Below are positions 62,641-64,000 of a stretch of 64,000 bases of DNA, in pieces. This stretch comes from Cyanoderma ruficeps (Eukaryota > Chordata > Aves > Passeriformes > Timaliidae), in the NCBI GenBank assembly GCA_008694505.1, contig VZDJ01007755.1, positions 2,371,409 through 2,435,408 on the forward strand. The letters run 5' to 3'. Every line of letters begins with the position of its first letter. Positions within the stretch are counted from its first letter, which is position 1. Below the pieces are notes generated by a model that did not search any database, was not told the DNA's origin, and saw nothing but the letters and a program-made list of their open reading frames with translations. Position numbers and translations under genes: made by a program.

Positions 62641-64000
62641 TCCTGAAGAAGGTTAAGATAATGGAATATTTTTACGTGGTTTGAAACTTCATTTTGGTTT
62701 TTTTGGGTTTTTTTGTGGGTTTCAGTTAGGTATATACTATGTCAACAAAAATCTTATTGGTTTCATAAAGACCATATTTAAATCCACTTGGGAAAGTTAA
62801 TGAATAAGTAGGGATTCAATTCCCCATAAAGGTGGGCAAAGTGATTCTACAGAGTAAATGCAGCTGCTCATGAAAAAGAGCTTTGTGCACCAACAGCTGC
62901 GTTATATATAGCCCTGATGTCAGCAGGTGCACATAAACCATTTTTCCTTATGCATATAAGCTGCAGGTAGAGCTTTATGAGACAGCAGCCATACCTGAAT
63001 GGCCTACCAAGTTCATAAGCTACCAACAATTTGTTCATAACCTTTCACTTATGGAAAAATAACTTTACTGATTTGAAAGCCAGTTAGAAACACACCTGCA
63101 AGTGCTAGTTTTAGCCCAATATCTCTTTTTAAAGAAATATCATATGTAGAAAAGGTAAGAAAAAAGAACATTGACAATATATGACTGTACTGACCAGGAA
63201 AACATGGATGCATTCAGATTTTGAATTTTTTCCTGTTAATTTAGGAGGGGAAAAAAAAAAGGTTGTGAGAAGAAATTCAACCAAATCTCACTGAAAACTC
63301 AAAATAATTAAAAATTTCTCTCAATGCTAATTTTCACACCAGGAAAGATTTGCAAATCACAGTGAATAATCAAATGAATGCATAAAGCGATGTGAACAAA
63401 ATAGCAAGCAGAAGAATGAAGTGGAGGAAAGCGAATACAAGAGGATGATAGGAAGCTTGTATGACTCTTGTTTAGAATGGATAAAGCTTTTGCTGAAAAA
63501 CTTAGCCCAGCTCTAGTCAGCACAATGCAGCAATGGTGACACTGGAGAAGATTCAGAGAAGAGCTGTAATGCTGAATAAAATCTGCACTGAAGTGTGTTT
63601 ATCAAATCTACTTCCCATCTGGAAGATGGTCCCTTCCCTTTAAGGAATAGCAGTTAGGAATAACATAATTATTGGTCTTCACACACAATGATACTTGTAA
63701 CCAGGGCTTTGGGGTTTGGCCTTAGATGACAAAATGTATTTGCTTATGAGTTAGAAGCTTGTAACAAATTTCAGTGGATCTGAGCATATGTGTGTAGTTA
63801 AATCCCCTCTCCCACACAGTTTGACTGGGAAACTCAGCCACATAGGAGCCAGGGCTTTTTGTCAATGTTGAGACAATAAACTCCATGTTATATGAGCTGT
63901 CTTTTATGCTCTTACCACAGCAAGTTAAAAGCTCTTTCTTGCTTTTCCTGGTGGATTTAGGTATTAGTTTAATAAAGATTTTTGGTTATGTTAAATAAAG
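62641..64000. other. Intergenic, T/G tract and possible old CR1 remnant
   Basis: A T/G-rich tract lies at 62691-62722. Near 63500-63600 the phrase ACTGGAGAAGATTCAGAGAA, preceded by CTAGTCAGCACAATGCAG, faintly resembles an old CR1 ORF2 end. Otherwise AT-rich unique sequence with no gene. Confidence 0.5.

Overview
This is vertebrate nuclear DNA, almost certainly from a bird and probably a passerine (inference). The basis is intron-split genes with GT/AG borders, a CpG-island promoter, several CR1 LINE fragments of different ages, one solo LTR of a type common in bird genomes, and many interspersed T/G-rich tracts. An 18-base run of N at 53821-53838 and a single N in a poly-A run near 4939 mark assembly uncertainty.

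Layout, all genes on the + strand. Positions 1-2996 hold the 3' end of LACTB2: the last two coding exons and a poly(A) signal. Positions 3000-7120 are AT-rich intergenic DNA. Positions about 7120-8790 are a CpG island that contains the promoter and first exon of TRAM1. The complete TRAM1 coding sequence runs from 7893 to 21293 in 11 exons and encodes 374 residues, followed by a 3' UTR of about 1.4 kb. From about 22.7 kb to the end I find no convincing protein-coding gene. That stretch holds CR1 copies near 30.9-32.1, 38.3-38.5, 57.1, 60.2, 61.3-62.6 and possibly 63.5 kb, a solo LTR at 43.6-44.2 kb, simple repeats, and some CpG- or motif-bearing unique stretches that could be regulatory.

The order LACTB2-TRAM1 in one orientation matches the conserved synteny of human 8q13 (read on the minus strand), where NCOA2 follows. 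The 41-kb empty flank is therefore probably the start of the TRAM1-NCOA2 intergenic interval. The two genes are not functionally coupled: LACTB2 is a metallo-beta-lactamase-fold ribonuclease, and TRAM1 is an ER membrane protein beside the Sec61 translocon.

I did not find a new biological system. The points most worth a second look are a (CATGG)8(CTCGG)5 tandem repeat just upstream of the TRAM1 start that carries eight ATGs in all three frames, ER-stress-type motifs in TRAM1 intron 1, a 199-codon ATG-initiated reading frame on the minus strand at 44409-45008, and a hairpin/G-quadruplex-prone element at 36368-36420.
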